Shown here piece after piece: positions 1 through 8,179 of a stretch of 64,000 nucleotides of DNA (position 1 is the stretch's first letter; every line of letters starts with the position of its first letter). The notes beneath the pieces were generated by a model, which was not told the origin of the DNA, made no database searches, and saw only the letters and a program-made list of their open reading frames with translations. Made by a program: the position numbers and the translations under genes. The stretch spans positions 434,001 through 498,000 of the forward strand of contig NZ_JAMTCR010000006.1 in the NCBI RefSeq assembly GCF_024171945.1, in the 5' to 3' direction. This DNA is from Actinokineospora globicatena. GTDB lineage: Bacteria > Actinomycetota > Actinomycetes > Mycobacteriales > Pseudonocardiaceae.

Positions 1-349
1 CATTGCCCTCGGGATCCGCGAGCACGACGTGCCCCTCTTCCGGCCGCTGCCCGATGTCAATGTGCTGGGCCCCGAGCTCAACGGCCCGCTCCACCCGCGA
101 CCGCTGATCCTCGAGCGAGGTGCTGGTCAGATCGAAATGCACCTGGTTCGGCCCCACCTTCGGCGCCTCCGCGGGGATGAACCGAATCTGGAAACCCGTG
201 TCATCATGGGGAATCAGCGTGACATCATCCGCCTGCTCCCAACCGAGGAAGTCCGCCCAGAAGCGAGCGAGCCGCACCGGATCGTTGGCGCCAAAACACA
301 GCGCAAGCAGCCGTACGGTCCTGGCCGTCCGAGTATCCACCACGGTCAC
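1..349 (-). CDS. VOC (glyoxalase/bleomycin-resistance fold) family protein, partial
   Basis: The minus strand reads as one open frame that runs off the left edge. From the GTG at 349 it begins V-T-V-V-D-T-R and carries a VOC-type segment (CFGANDPVRLARFWADFLGW, then FQIRF, NQVHFDLTS, and HVVLADPEGN at the edge). Single-domain VOC proteins in actinomycetes often start with this type of motif, and the final segment precedes the last metal-binding strand, so only the C-terminal end is lost. Other GTG codons at 343 and 340 are possible starts. It is divergent from the FAD monooxygenase with a 192-base gap that should hold both promoters. The substrate cannot be told. The plus-strand reading across this stretch is antisense shadow. 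Confidence 0.85.
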   Translation of the reverse strand, partial: MTVVDTRTARTVRLLALCFGANDPVRLARFWADFLGWEQADDVTLIPHDDTGFQIRFIPAEAPKVGPNQVHFDLTSTSLEDQRSRVERAVELGAQHIDIGQRPEEGHVVLADPEGN

Positions 350-541
350 AGTAGGAACCCGACGCCCTTGGCGCAACCGATTAACGCACCTGCCTGGCGG
401 CAGCGCAGACCTCAGACCACCGCGACAACGCCGAATCGACAAGCGCCACTTCCATCGTGCCGCATCGGACGAGGTCGCCGGTTCGCGTGTATTGATGGGA
501 GTGGTGCTTTGACGCCGGACAGTCGCCTTGGGGGTAAAGGG

Positions 542-2035
542 ATGGTCATGGAGTTGAGGAAGACCGACGTCATCGTGGTGGGCAGCGGGCCGACCGGACT
601 GATGTTGGCGAACGAACTCGCGCTGGCCGGGGTCGGCGTGGTGGTGCTGGACCGGTTGGCTGAACGCAGCGGGCAGTCGAAGGCCCTGAACCTGCAGCCC
701 CGCACGGCCGAGGTGTTCGACCTGCGCGGACTGCTGGAACCCGTGCGGCGGTACGCGCTGGGGAACTGGGGGAGCGGGCACTTCGGTGGACGGCCGTTGA
801 CCTACGAGGGTTGGGAGACCCGCCACCCCTACCAGGTGCACATCCCGCAGGCCGGGGTCGAGCGAGCGCTTGAGGAACGGCTTGCGGAGCAAGGAGTCCA
901 GGTGTCGCGCGGCCACGAACTGGTCGGGTTCACGCAGGACGACGCAGGTGTTCGGGCCACTGTGCGAACCGCTGCGGGGGAGTTGCAGATCGAGGCGGAG
1001 TACCTGGTCGGCTGCGACGGCGGCCGCAGCACCGTCCGCAAGCAGCTCGGCGTCGCCTTTCCCGGTACGGACGCCAGCCTGTTCGCTTTCGTGGCCGACG
1101 TATTCCTCGCGAACAGACCGGCGACCATCCCGACGCGTCTACGGTCGGTGCATGACGCCATCGGCAGGCGCAGCGACAAGGGGTCGGGCGGCCTGATCCC
1201 CATGGGTGAGCCAGACCTCTTCCGCTTGATCTACACATCTGCGGCGCGCCCGGATCGGGCGGTGCCGGTGTCGGTTGACGAGATCACCTCGGCGCTGCAC
1301 GCGTTGTACGGCAACGAGGTCGAGGTCGGCGAGGTCCGCTGGGCCTCTCGTTTCACCAACGCCACCCGTCAAGCCGCCCAGTACCGCGTCGACCGCGTCC
1401 TCCTGGCGGGCGACGCCGCACACATCCACTTCCCGGCGGGCGGCCAAGGCCTCAACCTCGGCGTTCAGGACGCGATGAACCTCGGCTGGAAACTCGCCGC
1501 CCAAGTCCAGGGCCGCGCCCCCGAGGGCCTTCTCGACACCTACCACACCGAACGCCACCCCGTAGGCGCCCGAGTCCTGGACAACACCCGAGCGCAAACT
1601 CTCCCACCTCAACCATCCCCGGAAACCGTCGCCATGCACCGCCTGATCACCGAACTGGCGAAACTCCCCGAAGCCAACCGCTACCTAGCCGGAATGGTGT
1701 CCGGTCTGGACATCCACTACCCATTCCCCGGCCCACCCCACCCCCTCCTCGGCCGCCGCCTCCCCGATATCGAACTGACCCCGGGCAAGTGGTCCAGCAC
1801 CCTGTTCCACCCCGCCAAAGCCGTCCTCCTCACCACCAGTCCCGACCACCTGAAAACCGCCGCCCCCTGGTCCCCCCAGGTCAACGCGACCCTCGTCCCC
1901 ACCCTCCCAACCCCCGCCACCCTCACCCGCCCCGACGGCCACATCTGCTGGACACCCCCACCCAACGACCCCACCCCAGACTCCCTCCTAACCGCCCTGC
2001 ACACCTGGTTCGGCACCCCGCCCTCCCGCCCCTGA
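542..2035 (+). CDS. FAD-dependent aromatic hydroxylase (class A flavoprotein monooxygenase, PheA/TfdB/Rox type)
   Basis: 497-residue protein predicted to hydroxylate an aromatic substrate with NAD(P)H and O2. Three class A fingerprints are visible: the N-terminal dinucleotide-binding GxGxxG (VVGSGPTG, about residues 13-19), the DG motif (GCDGGRSTVRKQLG) and the GD motif (LLAGDAAHIHFPAGGQGLNLG). The C-terminal 100 residues (LTRPDGHICW near the end) fit the thioredoxin-like tail seen in rifampicin and polyketide hydroxylases of this family. The start at 542 follows a GGGGGTAAAGGG stretch. The ATG at 548 is an alternative, and the open frame upstream of 542 is antisense to the VOC gene. Codon use in the last 300 bases is very C-rich. 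Detoxification or secondary-metabolite tailoring are both possible; the substrate is unknown. Confidence 0.9.
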   Translation: MVMELRKTDVIVVGSGPTGLMLANELALAGVGVVVLDRLAERSGQSKALNLQPRTAEVFDLRGLLEPVRRYALGNWGSGHFGGRPLTYEGWETRHPYQVHIPQAGVERALEERLAEQGVQVSRGHELVGFTQDDAGVRATVRTAAGELQIEAEYLVGCDGGRSTVRKQLGVAFPGTDASLFAFVADVFLANRPATIPTRLRSVHDAIGRRSDKGSGGLIPMGEPDLFRLIYTSAARPDRAVPVSVDEITSALHALYGNEVEVGEVRWASRFTNATRQAAQYRVDRVLLAGDAAHIHFPAGGQGLNLGVQDAMNLGWKLAAQVQGRAPEGLLDTYHTERHPVGARVLDNTRAQTLPPQPSPETVAMHRLITELAKLPEANRYLAGMVSGLDIHYPFPGPPHPLLGRRLPDIELTPGKWSSTLFHPAKAVLLTTSPDHLKTAAPWSPQVNATLVPTLPTPATLTRPDGHICWTPPPNDPTPDSLLTALHTWFGTPPSRP

Positions 2036-2126
2036 CCAGCACCAACCCCGCTCATCCACCCCCCTGAGAACCCCACAACCCCCCATGCGCTAGTCTTCCC
2101 CAGCACCCGCCAAGAGCGGATGCGGC

Positions 2127-2206
<80 letters not shown>

Positions 2207-2253
2207 AGGCTACGTTGACCCAGGTCAGCGCCAGTCTCAGAGAGACAGAGCGA

Positions 2254-2305
2254 TCAAACGCCCTGTGCCATGCAGAGTATGTGCAGCATGGCACAGGGCG
2301 TTTGA
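2254..2305. terminator. Bidirectional hairpin terminator between tRNA-Pro and int
   Basis: A perfect 19-base inverted repeat (TCAAACGCCCTGTGCCATG at 2254-2272 and its complement at 2287-2305) encloses a 14-base loop. It lies just inside the element, 7 bases beyond the int stop, and could end transcription from both sides. Its loop region also holds the motif CATGCAGAGTATGTGCAG, repeated near the right end of the element. Confidence 0.8.
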
Positions 2306-2311
2306 CGTTCC

Positions 2312-3514
2312 TCATGCCGCCAGGGCGAGCGCGGACCGACGCCGCTCATCGAGCACGTCGGCGACCTCGTCCAGGCGGTCCGGCCACAGGTGCCCGTAGA
2401 TGTTGACCGTCATGGCAGCGTCCCTGTGACCCAGCATGAGCTGGACCACCTTGACGTCCGCCCCAGCTGCGATCGCCAGTGACGCGGCGGTGTGACGGAG
2501 CTTGTGCGGTGTCAGCCCCTTGACCGCCAGATCTGCCGCCGTGACGGCGGCGTTGAACTCCCGCACCCGCCAGTTGTTCGCCCGGAGCGACTGGCCGCGC
2601 TTGGTGAGGAATAGCAGCTCGTCGCCGGGCCGCTCGCCGATGAGTTCCGCCAGGATCGGAACGAGAAAGGCAGGGAATCCGACTGTTCGCGACTTGCCGG
2701 TTTTCGTCGGCCCTTCCTTCTGCACGCCACCAACCTCGTAGAACGTGCACACGACCCTGATGCGCCGTCGCGCGAGGTCGATCCTGCTGATGCGCAGAGA
2801 GGCTGCCTCGCCCCACCGCAAGCCGGTGTACGCCAGCAGCAGTATCAACGCCCGGTTCACCGCCGCCGAGGCCGTTGGCTGGTTGTACTTGGTCCGCAGG
2901 TTGCCCGCTGAGTCCGCCAGCTTCTCCACCTGTGCGTACGAGAGGTAGATGTGCTCCGCGTCCGGTAGCACAGGGGCCTTCACACCGCGTGCCGGGTTGC
3001 TCGGGAGGCGCTTGGGAACGCACCACTTGAGAACCATGCTCAACACCCGCAGTGCATGCCGAGCCTGTGATGGTCCCAGCCCACTCCCTCCCTCGCTGGA
3101 ACTCTTCAACAGCTTGGCGACCCACACCGAGATGTCCTCTGTATCGATCGCGTTGACCGGCAGGTCGCCCCACCGGGGGATCACGTGGTTGTCGAGGAGT
3201 CCTCGGTATTTCCACCACGTGGACTCCCTCAGATCGTGGCGGGATTCGAGCCACTTTTCAGCTATCTCAGCGAATTTGACCTTTCCTGCGGCAGGGTCCA
3301 CATAGGTGTTGGCCTCGATCGAGGCCAACAGTGCCATGTAGTAGGTCTCGGCCGACGTCTTGGTGGCGAACGTGCGGGACCGCTGCTTGCTGGCCTTGTC
3401 CAGGTGCAGCACCATCCAACGGCCCGGCGGCTTGCGCTTGGCCGCCTTGGCCCTGGCTACCTGCTCCTGGTACCCGATGGACTCACTCCGGTCGTAGATC
3501 CAAGCCCGGGCCAT
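2312..3514 (-). CDS. int: Tyrosine recombinase integrase of AICE 1
   Basis: 400-residue site-specific recombinase that would integrate and excise element 1 at the tRNA-Pro 3' end. The N-terminal half holds an AP2-like arm-binding domain and a SAM-like core-binding domain (about residues 80-170). The catalytic domain shows Arg233 (TGLRWGE), the HxxR box at His337/Arg340 (HKLRHTAAS), His363 (GHRDAAMTV) and the likely nucleophile Tyr373 (NIYGHLWPD). The start overlaps the xis stop as TGATG, so int is translationally coupled to xis. It is unrelated in sequence to the integrase of element 2 although both use the same att core. Intact. Confidence 0.95.
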   Translation of the reverse strand: MARAWIYDRSESIGYQEQVARAKAAKRKPPGRWMVLHLDKASKQRSRTFATKTSAETYYMALLASIEANTYVDPAAGKVKFAEIAEKWLESRHDLRESTWWKYRGLLDNHVIPRWGDLPVNAIDTEDISVWVAKLLKSSSEGGSGLGPSQARHALRVLSMVLKWCVPKRLPSNPARGVKAPVLPDAEHIYLSYAQVEKLADSAGNLRTKYNQPTASAAVNRALILLLAYTGLRWGEAASLRISRIDLARRRIRVVCTFYEVGGVQKEGPTKTGKSRTVGFPAFLVPILAELIGERPGDELLFLTKRGQSLRANNWRVREFNAAVTAADLAVKGLTPHKLRHTAASLAIAAGADVKVVQLMLGHRDAAMTVNIYGHLWPDRLDEVADVLDERRRSALALAA

Positions 3515-3693
3515 CAGTGCGACCCGTTCGGCTGTGCCTTGACCCAGGTGTAAACGTCCTCAGGCAGGAACCGCACGTGCTTGCCGACTCGGTGCCCTGG
3601 TGGCCCGTACTCCTTCGTGCGCCACTGATAGACAGTCGTCACCGGGATGCCCAGGTACTCAGCCAGCTGCTTCGGTCCCCATAGCTTGGTCAT
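3514..3693 (-). CDS. Excisionase-like helix-turn-helix protein (Xis) of AICE 1
   Basis: 59-residue protein starting MTKLWGPKQLAEYLGIPVTT and ending WVKAQPNGSH. It is a MerR/excisionase-type winged helix: LAEYLGIPVTTVYQWRTK is the recognition helix region and GPPGHRVGKHVRFLPEDV the wing. It sits between rep and int, overlapping both (ATGA with the rep stop and TGATG with the int start), which is the usual pSAM2-type order rep-xis-int. Proteins of this type direct excision and bend DNA. AGGGA precedes the ATG. Confidence 0.9.
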   Translation of the reverse strand: MTKLWGPKQLAEYLGIPVTTVYQWRTKEYGPPGHRVGKHVRFLPEDVYTWVKAQPNGSH

Positions 3694-5021
3694 TGCGGTC
3701 CCTCCTGTCGGTACTTGCTGGCTCGTTGCAGGGCGAGGCGGTCGGCGATGGCTGCCGCCAGTTCGCGTTCGGCGTCGTTGGCGTGTCCGGCGCCGAGGAA
3801 GTCCCAGGTGCCGATGAGCAGGGTGGTGGTGGGGTCGAGGTCGGCGGCGGTGAGGGATTCGTGCAGGCGGAACGCGCGCCGGTCGCCTCGGATGGTTTTG
3901 AAGGTGGTCGAGTAGCGGCGGGATTTGGTGAGGAAGTGGCCTCGGAAGGCGAGCATGTGCGCCCAGCGCCGCAGCTTGAGGTCCGAGTATTTGTCGAGTT
4001 CGCCGAGGTCCCAGGCGGTCTGGATGATGCGGCGGTGGTGGTCGCTGACGCGGAGGTAGGCGATGTCCTCCTGGCAGCGGATGGGGCGGTCGGCCGCTTC
4101 GGATTTGCCGGTGCCTTTGGTGGCGTATTTGGCGACGTATCCGGCGAGTTTGGATTCACTGATGGCGCCGTGGTCGTCTTCGACGTCGGTCGCGGCGATG
4201 GTGCGGACGTCGAGTTGGGTGCCCCAGCGCAGCGGCAGCGCGGTCCCGTCGGGGCGCTCGGTGTCGACCTGGCAGGCGGCGGTGGCCAGGCGCACGGCGT
4301 CGGCGAGCAGGTCGGGTGTGGCCCAGGCGGGGGGTGGCAGGTCGGGGCCTTCGGGGCCGTCGAGGCGGATCACGGCGTGGAAGTGGATGAGGCCGCGCCG
4401 CTGGTATTCGGCGACCTTGCCGTAGGACAGGCGGGCGTGTTCCTTGAACGCGGTGATGGTGATGCCGAGCAGGCGGGCGCAGGTGCGCAGGACGCGGCGG
4501 GTGAACTCCGCCCACAGCTTGCCGGTGTTGGCCTGCCACAGCACGGCCCCGACGTAGTCGTAGCCCTCGGGGTCCAGGGGTGCGCCGATGCGGGGGTCGT
4601 ACTGGTGGTGGCAGTCCCCGCAGGCACAGCGCCGCACCTTGCCGTGGGTGGTGATGGAGCGGTTGTGGACCGGCCCGAACGAGGGAGCGGTGAGGGTGAC
4701 GAACAGGCGGGGGTGGGTGGTGACCGCCTCGGGGACGCCTTTGGAGCCGCCGGAGAGGCCCGCGCGCATCAGGTGGAACGCGTCGGCGGCGTAGCGCGCC
4801 GAGCAGGACGGGCAGACGCTGTCACGGCGGTTGTTGCAGGGGACCACCACGTCCCCCTCATGGCTGTGGATCACCCGGCCGGTGGGGGCGTCGACCAGGT
4901 CGTAGCCGCCGGTGAGACGAATCGGCTTGGCGCACCCGCCGATGGCCTCCATCTTGGCGCGCCAGTCCTGGTAGTCGGCGGCTCGGATGCGTTCGGTGAT
5001 GCGGTCGTCGACGGTGTGCAC
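3690..5021 (-). CDS. RepSA-type replication initiator of AICE 1
   Basis: 443-residue replicase for autonomous rolling-circle replication of the excised element. Visible marks are Cys motifs (CPSCSARY near residue 70; CACGDCHHQ near 132), the conserved strand LFVTLTAPSFGPVH near 106, and an HUH-like HFHAVIRLDG at about 213-222 after RRGLI. I start it at GTG 5021, five bases after AGGAGG. The open frame continues upstream to 5315 but there it crosses a perfect hairpin and overlaps the next gene antisense. The stop overlaps xis as ATGA. Proteins of this family usually run 450-500 residues, so it is slightly short but looks complete. Confidence 0.9.
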   Translation of the reverse strand: MHTVDDRITERIRAADYQDWRAKMEAIGGCAKPIRLTGGYDLVDAPTGRVIHSHEGDVVVPCNNRRDSVCPSCSARYAADAFHLMRAGLSGGSKGVPEAVTTHPRLFVTLTAPSFGPVHNRSITTHGKVRRCACGDCHHQYDPRIGAPLDPEGYDYVGAVLWQANTGKLWAEFTRRVLRTCARLLGITITAFKEHARLSYGKVAEYQRRGLIHFHAVIRLDGPEGPDLPPPAWATPDLLADAVRLATAACQVDTERPDGTALPLRWGTQLDVRTIAATDVEDDHGAISESKLAGYVAKYATKGTGKSEAADRPIRCQEDIAYLRVSDHHRRIIQTAWDLGELDKYSDLKLRRWAHMLAFRGHFLTKSRRYSTTFKTIRGDRRAFRLHESLTAADLDPTTTLLIGTWDFLGAGHANDAERELAAAIADRLALQRASKYRQEGPQ

Positions 5022-5045
5022 TGCCACCTCCTGATCGGGTTGGAA

Positions 5046-5090
5046 CACAGGGAGTGGCACCGTCGTTGGTGGACGGTGCCACTCCCTGTG
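5046..5090. terminator. Perfect 19-base inverted repeat upstream of repSA
   Basis: CACAGGGAGTGGCACCGTC (5046-5064) is followed by a 7-base loop and its exact complement (5072-5090). It lies between the stop of the small gene at 5132 and the Shine-Dalgarno of repSA (5027-5032). No T-run follows. It may end the upstream operon, attenuate rep, or form part of the double-strand origin. Confidence 0.75.
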
Positions 5091-5131
5091 GGTGTGATGT
5101 GGCCGGAGCCGGGTGGGCGGAGGCCGGGGGT

Positions 5132-5458
5132 CTACTGGGGGATGTGGGAGGCCATGTCCGTCATCACCTGGCGGCCAACGGCGGTGAGAGATAGCAGCCG
5201 GGCCTGCACGTCGTCGGTGTCCTCGTGCGGGCGCACGGTGAGGTGGTTGTCGGGGACGAGGGCGCCCCGGTCGACGAGGTCGTGGACCCTGTCGGCGTAG
5301 GCGGCGCCGAGCCACATCCAGCCTCGGTCCGCGTCCCGTTCCAGTACCCGCGTGTCCGCCTGGGTGACCGCGAGGGAGCCCTGTTGTGCTGCGAGCAGGG
5401 ACATGTAGTAGTCCAGCGGTTCACGGGACCAGAACGGCTGTGTCGGGTTCGATGGCAT
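5132..5458 (-). CDS. Small hypothetical protein, winged-helix-like paralogue family, member 1
   Basis: 108 residues, start preceded by AAGGAGAA. I do not recognise a named family. The central part reads GWMWLGAAYADRVHDLVDRG and the end LLSLTAVGRQVMTDM. The same layout (aromatic pair W.W.G, a helix ending Lv..G, then a beta-rich stretch, then LT..Gr.ll) is found in the products at 5558 and 5915, and the C-terminal part also at 7212 and 7604. The pattern resembles a winged helix in which LT..G..LL begins the last helix, as in MarR/PadR-like proteins. It belongs to the long minus-strand operon from tra to int. DNA binding is only an inference. Confidence 0.75.
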   Translation of the reverse strand: MPSNPTQPFWSREPLDYYMSLLAAQQGSLAVTQADTRVLERDADRGWMWLGAAYADRVHDLVDRGALVPDNHLTVRPHEDTDDVQARLLSLTAVGRQVMTDMASHIPQ

Positions 5459-5557
5459 CGTGCTTCTCCTTCGGGTTGTCGTCGGTCGACTACGGCTGAG
5501 TGACCGACACGTGGTGAGCGGCGACGGTTACGCCGCCCGAGCGTGATGGGATCGCCG

Positions 5558-5872
5558 CTACTGGAACGGGTTGGCGTTGATGTCGTCGAGCAGCGCCCGC
5601 CCTTGGGGTGTGAGGGTGAGGCGGGTCGCGGTGAGTGCTTCGGTGTCGCCGTCGGGGGTGAGAGTGACGGTGGTGTCGGTGGTGACGTGTCCGGAGTGGA
5701 CAAGGTTGTGGATCATGGTGTCGTTGAGGGTGCCCATCCATTCCCAGGTGCCGGTGTCGTAGTCGGCCAGGTGGCGGTGGTTGACTGCGGCCACCTGGTT
5801 GCGGTGGGTGTAGGTGAGCACCACGTGCGCGCTGAGCCGGTCCATGCCGCTCAGGTCGTGATGGGGGGTCAT
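5558..5872 (-). CDS. Small hypothetical protein, winged-helix-like paralogue family, member 2
   Basis: 104 residues with RBS GGGAGGC before ATG 5872. The middle (TGTWEWMGTLNDTMIHNLVHSG) and the end (RLTLTPQGRALLDDINANPF) line up with the product at 5132, including the W-E-W-M-G aromatic box, the helix ending LVxxG and the LTxxGRxLL tail. Function is unknown. Its place between spdB and rep suggests a role in replication or transfer control of the element. Confidence 0.75.
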   Translation of the reverse strand: MTPHHDLSGMDRLSAHVVLTYTHRNQVAAVNHRHLADYDTGTWEWMGTLNDTMIHNLVHSGHVTTDTTVTLTPDGDTEALTATRLTLTPQGRALLDDINANPFQ

Positions 5873-5914
5873 GCCGCCTCCCGGGCGGTGTCGGTGGTCG
5901 CGGTCGGCGACGGG

Positions 5915-6487
5915 TCAGGACAGGAGCGCGCGGCCCTGCAGGGTGAGCAGGACGGTCCGGATGGTCATGGGGGTGTCCTGCCCCTTGACGGGTGCGGTGA
6001 TGGTGGGGCCGCCCTCGCAGATGCCGAGGTCGAGGAAGTCTTGGGTGATGACGGCCAGGCGTGCGCCGAGCGGTTGCCAGGGGCCTTCCACGTTCTCCAC
6101 GAAGGACTCGGGGGTGGCGCCGAGGTGGCCGTCGTGTGCCCACACGAGCAGGCTTGCGGCCATCGCGGACTCGATGGCGGTGCTGCGGGGGTCGACGCTG
6201 ATCCGGTCGCGGAAGGCGGTCCCCGAGGGGGTCCGGCCGAGCAGGGTGACGCTGACGGGTTCGTTGTCCTCGTGCAAGGTGGCGTTGACGCGGCCTTCCC
6301 AGGCCAGGTACCCGGCGTTGGTGAGGCGGTTGATCAGGTGGTCCGCTGCCGCCCCTTCCCAGGTCCACACGCCGTCGCCGGTGGTGGTCACGGCGCGGCC
6401 CGAGGCCAGGCCGAGGGACTGGTCGGCTGCCTTGTCGAGCAGGTCCACGCTCACGGTGGCCTCGTGGCTGGAGAACGGGTGTCTCAT
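5915..6487 (-). CDS. Small hypothetical protein, winged-helix-like paralogue family, member 3 (double-length)
   Basis: 190 residues, about twice the length of its neighbours. The first half carries GVWTWEGAAADHLINRLTNAG and LGRTPSGTAFRDRI, matching the W.W.G / L..G / T..G pattern of members 1 and 2. The second half ends TVLLTLQGRALLS, a second LT..GRALL tail. It therefore looks like two fused copies of the module, the second more diverged. RBS is GAAGGGGACA before ATG 6487. No known family is recognised. Confidence 0.75.
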   Translation of the reverse strand: MRHPFSSHEATVSVDLLDKAADQSLGLASGRAVTTTGDGVWTWEGAAADHLINRLTNAGYLAWEGRVNATLHEDNEPVSVTLLGRTPSGTAFRDRISVDPRSTAIESAMAASLLVWAHDGHLGATPESFVENVEGPWQPLGARLAVITQDFLDLGICEGGPTITAPVKGQDTPMTIRTVLLTLQGRALLS

Positions 6488-6501
6488 CGGTGGTGTCCCC
6501 T

Positions 6502-7197
6502 TCAGTGGGTGTCAAGGTCCGCCAACACGAGTGCGGCGGTGTCCGGGGGGAGCGCGACCACGCGGGTCACGTCCTCGACGGTGGGTGCGCGGCCGGATCG
6601 GCGCGCGGTGGTGATCTCGGTGCGGATCGCGGCCAGGATCGGCGGGGGAAGCCGCGGTGCCCTGGGCGTGGCCGGGGGGATCTCAGGGGTGGTGTCCGGG
6701 CCGGTGGTGATGGCCGCTACCGGGTCCTGGGTCGGGTGGTCGGGGCGGGAAGCGGCGACCACTGTCGGCCTGGGTGCCTGCGGCGGCGGTGTGACCGTGG
6801 TGGCGGTGCGACGCATGAGGAGCTTGCAGACCACGAGGAACCCGAGGGCGGGCATCGCGGCGAGCAGCCATCCGGCGAGGGTGTCGCGGGCGCCGGAGAC
6901 CTGGGCGGCCATCTGCACGCCGAACGCGACGACCAGGACGACGGTGGGCAGGGTGACCCGCTTGTGGTGTCCGCGTTGGTGATCGCGCATCACCTCGAAC
7001 CCCGCGACCACCGCCAGGCCCTCCACGACCACCGCCACAGCCCAGGCGAGCCAGCCGGTTTGGCCGTTGTCGATGGCCCAGTCGTGGGTGTGTTTGAAGC
7101 CCGCCGCGCCGCCGATCCCGCCGAGGACGACCGCGACGACGTTGCCGGTCACGTCCACCAGGGAGATCCGCCGTCGGTCACTGTCCTGGGTGGACAT
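6502..7197 (-). CDS. DUF2637 membrane protein (SpdB-like, AICE spread protein)
   Basis: 231-residue membrane protein. The N-terminal two thirds have about four hydrophobic segments (VTGNVVAVVLGGIGGAAGF, TGWLAWAVAVVVEGLAVVAGF, LPTVVLVVAFGVQMAAQV, LAGWLLAAMPALGFLVVCKLL), typical of DUF2637 proteins annotated as SpdB-like. The C-terminal third is a proline-rich linker and a short helical cytoplasmic domain. Spd proteins help plasmids or AICEs move from septum to septum inside the recipient mycelium, which explains linkage to the FtsK-like tra gene upstream. I start at ATG 7197 after AAAGGAC; the longer upstream frame overlaps the next gene. Confidence 0.85.
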   Translation of the reverse strand: MSTQDSDRRRISLVDVTGNVVAVVLGGIGGAAGFKHTHDWAIDNGQTGWLAWAVAVVVEGLAVVAGFEVMRDHQRGHHKRVTLPTVVLVVAFGVQMAAQVSGARDTLAGWLLAAMPALGFLVVCKLLMRRTATTVTPPPQAPRPTVVAASRPDHPTQDPVAAITTGPDTTPEIPPATPRAPRLPPPILAAIRTEITTARRSGRAPTVEDVTRVVALPPDTAALVLADLDTH

Positions 7198-7211
7198 GGA
7201 TGAGGTCCTTT

Positions 7212-7607
7212 CTAGAGTGGGTGCAGCACGCTCCATCGCTTGAGGAGCGCGTGGCCGGTCTTGGTCAGCCGTAGGGGGGTGACGGGTTTGCGGATCACGC
7301 CGTGCAGGCAGGAGACGCGGTCGCGGGCTGGGCCGCGTTCGATGTAGTGCTGTGCGAGCAGGTGCAGGGCGGTGTCCTCGTCCAGGGACACCCGGACGCG
7401 GTCGTCGTCCTCGAACACCACGATCCGGTCGGAGTCGTCGAGCGCGCCGAGCTTGCCGTGGTGGATCTCGGCGAGCACGTCGGCGGCGACCTGCGGGCGC
7501 ATCGGGCGCTGCTTGCGCGAGCGGGTGCCCGGCACGGCCGGGGCGGGTGCTGGTGTCGGGATCGGGGGTGTGTCGGGTGTGGCGAACATGTCGAGTTGCT
7601 GGTTCAT
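7212..7607 (-). CDS. Small hypothetical protein with LT..G..LL tail, member 4
   Basis: 131 residues with a Pro/Ala-rich, basic N-terminus (about residues 12-40) and a globular end. The C-terminus LRLTKTGHALLKRWSVLHPL matches the LT..G..LL helix of the small proteins at 5132, 5558, 5915 and 7604, although the W.W.G box is not evident. RBS is GGGAGGACAC. The ATG overlaps the stop of the upstream gene as ATGA, so the two are coupled. Function is unknown. Confidence 0.7.
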   Translation of the reverse strand: MNQQLDMFATPDTPPIPTPAPAPAVPGTRSRKQRPMRPQVAADVLAEIHHGKLGALDDSDRIVVFEDDDRVRVSLDEDTALHLLAQHYIERGPARDRVSCLHGVIRKPVTPLRLTKTGHALLKRWSVLHPL

Positions 7608-7933
7608 GTGTCCTCCCGGGTTCCCTTGTGGTGCAGCCGGTCCAGCAGCGCCGCACCGGTCGCGGTCAGCGCGGGCAGGTGCACGTTGTGGTCCTCGCGC
7701 CCCCACCAGGTCGAGAAGAAGCCGTCCGGGGTGAAGCACCCCGCCGCGTCCAGGCGGGCGAACACCTCCTGCTCGTCGGACCACAGCGGCGAGGAGCAGG
7801 TGTCGTCCACGTCGACCGCCGAGTTCACGACCCGCCCCAACCGACCCGTGCGGGCACCGGTGAGCAGCCGCAGCACCAGCGACCGGGGTCCGAGGTCGGC
7901 CGGATCGAGCGAGGGAACAGGGCGGGGGCTCAT
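7604..7933 (-). CDS. Small hypothetical protein with LT..G..LL tail, member 5
   Basis: 109 residues. The end (HNVHLPALTATGAALLDRLH) carries the same LT..G.ALLdrL helix as the other small proteins of this operon, and GFFSTWWGRED gives an aromatic pair before the last strand. Start and stop both overlap neighbours by four bases (ATGA). No named family is recognised. Confidence 0.7.
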   Translation of the reverse strand: MSPRPVPSLDPADLGPRSLVLRLLTGARTGRLGRVVNSAVDVDDTCSSPLWSDEQEVFARLDAAGCFTPDGFFSTWWGREDHNVHLPALTATGAALLDRLHHKGTREDT

Positions 7934-8178
7934 CGCCTGCGCTCCCGGCCCTCGGTGACGCCCTCGCGGCGGGCCAGGTCCGTCAGCACCACCCGGGCAC
8001 CGAGCACCACCAGCACGGTGCCCCCTGCCAGCAGCCAGAACAGCAACGTCGGGCCCTGGGCGAACAAGGCCAGCACGGCCAGCGCCCCGCCAGGCACAGC
8101 GAGGCGGGTGTACTGCCAGGCCCGCCAGAGCCGATAGCCGATACCCCACACGGTCGTCTCTCCTGTCGTCTGGTTCAT
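7930..8178 (-). CDS. Small membrane protein of AICE 1
   Basis: 82 residues from ATG 8178. Two hydrophobic stretches (LAVPGGALAVLALFAQ and TLLFWLLAGGTVLVVLGARVVL) suggest a two-pass membrane hairpin with basic ends (RREGVTEGRERRR). It overlaps the next gene as ATGA and lies in the tra-spd block, where small membrane Spd proteins are usual. An accessory role in intramycelial spread is inferred from position only. Confidence 0.75.
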   Translation of the reverse strand: MNQTTGETTVWGIGYRLWRAWQYTRLAVPGGALAVLALFAQGPTLLFWLLAGGTVLVVLGARVVLTDLARREGVTEGRERRR

Positions 8179-8179
8179 G

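Noticed and set aside
29-541. Long N-terminal extension of the FAD monooxygenase frame
   Set aside because: The other strand encodes a clear VOC-family protein over 1-349, and the flavoprotein dinucleotide-binding motif starts just after ATG 542.
3600-5300. 566-codon plus-strand frame over repSA
   Set aside because: It is the antisense of the replicase, Gly/Val-rich shadow coding caused by high GC, without a start signal or recognisable domain.
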